A stretch of DNA of 7,280 nucleotides from positions 1-7,280 of the forward strand of contig DAINCF010000364.1 of NCBI GenBank assembly GCA_036732565.1, in the 5' to 3' direction. The notes under the pieces were generated by a model. The model did no database searches. It was given only the letters and a program-made list of their open reading frames with translations, and was not told the DNA's origin. Made by a program: the position numbers and the translations under genes. This stretch comes from JAIVJN01 sp036732565 (GTDB lineage Bacteria; Acidobacteriota; Vicinamibacteria; Vicinamibacterales; UBA2999). Below are positions 5,596-7,280 of this stretch, in pieces; within the stretch, counting starts at the first letter, position 1, and each line of letters opens with the position of its first letter.

Positions 5596-6572
5596 GCGAA
5601 CAGCACCTTCGTGCCCTCGAAGTCGAAGCGGAAACGCACTTCCTGCAAGCCAACCTTGGCCATCGCCGCGCGAAGACGACGATGATCGTCGGCGTAGAAC
5701 ATCAGGAAGCCGCCGCCACCCGCGCCGACGAGCTTGCCGCCGACCGCACCGTTGGCGCGTCCCAGCTGGTACCACTCATCGATCTGCGAGTTGCTCATCC
5801 CGCCGGAGCGGCGTCGTTTGTGCTCCCAGTGCTCGTGCATCAACTCGCCGAACCGCGCCGTATCGCCGGCCTCGAGCGCGTCCCGGCTGCGCACGCCGAG
5901 GTCCTTCACGTAGTGCAGGTTGCGCAGCATCTCCTCGTCGTGCCCCTCGGTCCGCGTCTTCTGATCCGACAGGATGCTTCCGGCGCTGCGGGAGAAGCCG
6001 GTGAAGAACAACAGCAGGTTGTCCTCCAGCGCGTGCAGGGCATCAATCGAAATCTTCAGCGGCTCGGCCTCCACGCGCCCGTCAGGGTGAAACGTGAAGC
6101 ACGTGAGGCCGCCAAAGGCCGCGATGTACTGATCCTGCTTCCCAATCGGCTCGCCCAGCCGATCGATCTCGATCTCGCAGGCGAGCTCGGCCAGCTCGCT
6201 CGGGTGGAGCAGCTTGCGTCGATGCGAATGGAGCGCCTTGAGCAGCGCGGTCGTGAAGCTGCCAGACGACCCGAGCCCGGTCCCGGCGGGGATGTCCGCG
6301 AGCGTCGTGATCTCGACCTGTGGCGTCTTGAAGTCGAGCACGCGCATCGCCTCGCGGATGATCGGATGCTGCACGTCGCTCACTCCCTCGACGTGCTCCA
6401 GCTTGGAGTACTTCAAGTAGACCCCGGGGGTGAACGGGCGCATCACGGTGACGTAGACGTACTTGTCGATCGCCGCCGCGACGAGAAACCCGCCGTGATG
6501 GCGATAGTACGACGGCAGATCGGTCCCGCCGCCGCCGAGCGTGATGCGAAGAGGGCTGCGCGTGATGATCAT
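5592..6572 (-). CDS. hddA: HddA-type D-glycero-alpha-D-manno-heptose 7-phosphate kinase (GHMP kinase)
   Basis: A 326-residue cytoplasmic GHMP-family kinase. HddA phosphorylates C1 of heptose 7-phosphate to the alpha-1,7-bisphosphate using ATP. Motif 1 is SPLRITLGGGGTDLP (6-20), motif 2 (the ATP loop) is PAGTGLGSSGSF (95-106), and motif 3 is KLVGAGGGGF (280-289). GKQDQYIAAFGG (144-155) and FFTGFSRSAGSIL (189-201) are features I associate with HddA and its close relatives rather than with galactokinase or homoserine kinase. Length is normal for the family. The ATG at 6572 overlaps the oxidoreductase stop by 4 bases (ATGA) and begins exactly at the conserved N-terminal strand; only a weak GGAA lies upstream, so translation may depend on coupling. 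Context with GmhA-, GmhB- and HddC-type genes supports the heptose substrate; a kinase for another sugar of the same family is the alternative. Confidence 0.88.
   Translation of the reverse strand: MIITRSPLRITLGGGGTDLPSYYRHHGGFLVAAAIDKYVYVTVMRPFTPGVYLKYSKLEHVEGVSDVQHPIIREAMRVLDFKTPQVEITTLADIPAGTGLGSSGSFTTALLKALHSHRRKLLHPSELAELACEIEIDRLGEPIGKQDQYIAAFGGLTCFTFHPDGRVEAEPLKISIDALHALEDNLLLFFTGFSRSAGSILSDQKTRTEGHDEEMLRNLHYVKDLGVRSRDALEAGDTARFGELMHEHWEHKRRRSGGMSNSQIDEWYQLGRANGAVGGKLVGAGGGGFLMFYADDHRRLRAAMAKVGLQEVRFRFDFEGTKVLFA
5604..5610 (-). promoter_or_regulatory. Ribosome binding site deciding the GTG start of hddC
   Basis: GAAGGTG on the minus strand lies 8 bases before the GTG at 5595, inside the end of hddA. 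It is the best Shine-Dalgarno match in the operon and supports the non-ATG start. Confidence 0.6.
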
Positions 6573-7280
6573 CGTTCCGAGGCCTGGGACTTGGGACCTG
6601 GGACTTGAGGCTCGGCAGGCGGGACGGAAGCCCCGCCTCTACCGCCGACAAAACCCGACTGCACGTAAATACGGTCGACGATGTCGAGCGCGGCGCGGGC
6701 GGCTGGCAGACCGGCCGACGGCTGCCGATGGAGGCGGATGTCCTCGAGGAACTCCGCGAACTCGAGCGCCCAGGATCGGTCGCCCCCCGGATACTCCCTG
6801 ATCGTCGTTTCTGGCGGCCCCATCTCTGGCAGCATCTGGTAGTGCGCGATCCGTTCGACGCCGTAGCTGCCTCCGAGGCCGTCGATGGCGAGCTTCCCGT
6901 CGCGGCCGTAGATTTCCAGCGAGAACAGGTTCTTCCACTCGGTGCAGCTCACATGGAGGAACGCGGCCTGGCCGGAGGCCGTTCTCAACGTCATGAACGC
7001 GTTGTCGTCCACCGGCATGTCCCAGAAGTAGGTCGTGGCGAAGCCGCCGACGTCGGTGAACGCACCGAGGAACCAGCCCGCGAGATCGATCAGGTGCACG
7101 CCTTGATCGATCAGCTCGCCGCCGCCGGAACGCTCGGGATCCGCGCGCCACTCGCGCTCGTAGCCCACGCGGCCGCCGTGACCGTAGCGTCCGCGCAGGA
7201 ACATCAGCGGGCCGAGGGCGCGGCTCTCGACGATCGCGCGCGCCTCGAGCAGCGCGGGATGATAGCGATGGTTGAAGCCG
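6569..7280 (-). CDS. Gfo/Idh/MocA-family oxidoreductase, C-terminal part (5' end outside window)
   Basis: The frame stays open to the window edge; 236 residues are visible and the Rossmann NAD(P)-binding domain must lie beyond base 7280. The visible part opens with GFNHRYHPALLEA, a typical Gfo/Idh/MocA stretch, then GGELIDQGVHLIDLAGWFLG, which carries the conserved Asp and His of the family's catalytic region, and continues into the C-terminal sheet domain (FLHVSCTEWKNLFSLEIYGRDG in two parts of one strand pair). Family members oxidise or reduce sugars and nucleotide sugars. Placed first in a GDP-heptose operon it may modify the heptose, but the substrate cannot be read from sequence. The natural domain seems to end near DIVDRIYVQSGF; the remaining ~25 residues are Gly/Pro-rich and encoded by two short repeats. 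The stop overlaps the hddA start by 4 bases. Confidence 0.85.
   Translation of the reverse strand, partial: GFNHRYHPALLEARAIVESRALGPLMFLRGRYGHGGRVGYEREWRADPERSGGGELIDQGVHLIDLAGWFLGAFTDVGGFATTYFWDMPVDDNAFMTLRTASGQAAFLHVSCTEWKNLFSLEIYGRDGKLAIDGLGGSYGVERIAHYQMLPEMGPPETTIREYPGGDRSWALEFAEFLEDIRLHRQPSAGLPAARAALDIVDRIYVQSGFVGGRGGASVPPAEPQVPGPKSQASER
6583..6610. repeat. Two tandem copies of a 14-bp repeat (CCTGGGACTTG core)
   Basis: Bases 6583-6596 and 6597-6610 each begin CCTGGGACTTG and differ only in the last three bases. The run lies inside the 3' end of the oxidoreductase, where it encodes the PQVPGPKSQ part of its tail. Such simple, GGGAC-rich tandem units are more typical of intergenic repeats than of coding sequence. 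Confidence 0.7.
6618..6637. repeat. GC-rich hairpin repeat in the 3' end of the oxidoreductase gene
   Basis: GGCGGG (6618-6623) pairs with CCCGCC (6632-6637) around an 8-base loop containing GGAAG. It encodes the GGASVPP part of the oxidoreductase tail. The shape resembles a short dispersed hairpin repeat, but only one copy is in the window. Confidence 0.5.

Noticed and set aside
5596..5775. Longer hddC start at 5775
   Set aside because: The extension is a shadow of hddA; the GTG at 5595 has a strong ribosome binding site and begins at the nucleotide-binding strand.
5682..6608. Plus-strand open frame (308 codons) opposite hddA
   Set aside because: The minus strand has all three GHMP motifs in order; the plus frame has no recognisable motif and runs into the repeats.

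Overview
The window is GC-rich, densely coding bacterial DNA. It looks like part of a surface-glycan (capsule, S-layer glycan or LPS) biosynthesis locus. The host cannot be fixed from sequence alone. The high GC, a YfhO-type membrane protein, a secreted beta-propeller protein and several short intergenic repeat families would fit Acidobacteriota (Vicinamibacteria-like), but that is a weak inference.

Layout: bases 1-1545 (+) carry the 3' part of a YfhO-like polytopic membrane protein whose start lies before the window. All other genes are on the minus strand and converge on it across a 47-base gap. In transcription order (right to left) they are: a Gfo/Idh/MocA oxidoreductase whose start lies beyond base 7280; a GHMP kinase of the HddA type (5592-6572); a sugar-1-phosphate nucleotidyltransferase of the HddC type (4885-5595, GTG start); a SIS-domain phosphoheptose isomerase (4189-4785); a GmhB-type HAD phosphatase (3662-4192); a short transaldolase (2952-3665); and a secreted beta-propeller protein with a C-terminal fibronectin type III domain (1593-2927). 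Four junctions are 4-base start/stop overlaps (ATGA or GTGA), so this is a tightly coupled operon.

How the genes work together: the five central enzymes match, step for step, the GDP-D-glycero-alpha-D-manno-heptose route. The transaldolase can make or drain sedoheptulose 7-phosphate, the SIS protein isomerises it to heptose 7-phosphate, HddA phosphorylates C1, GmhB removes the 7-phosphate and HddC adds a nucleotide (GDP in characterised HddC). The transaldolase has the Glu and Phe that by-eye alignment places at transaldolase-type rather than fructose-6-phosphate-aldolase-type positions, which supports a role on sedoheptulose 7-phosphate. The oxidoreductase may modify the sugar. No heptosyltransferase is present in the window.

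The least expected features are the repeats. The only gap between the enzyme genes (hddC to the SIS gene) holds a 98-base element with 25-base inverted ends that are themselves hairpins, resembling REPIN/BIME elements. It also supplies the stop codon of hddC. At the other side of the hddA-hddC pair, two different short repeats encode the last ~25 residues of the oxidoreductase. No tRNA, rRNA, CRISPR array, IS element or clear promoter was seen.
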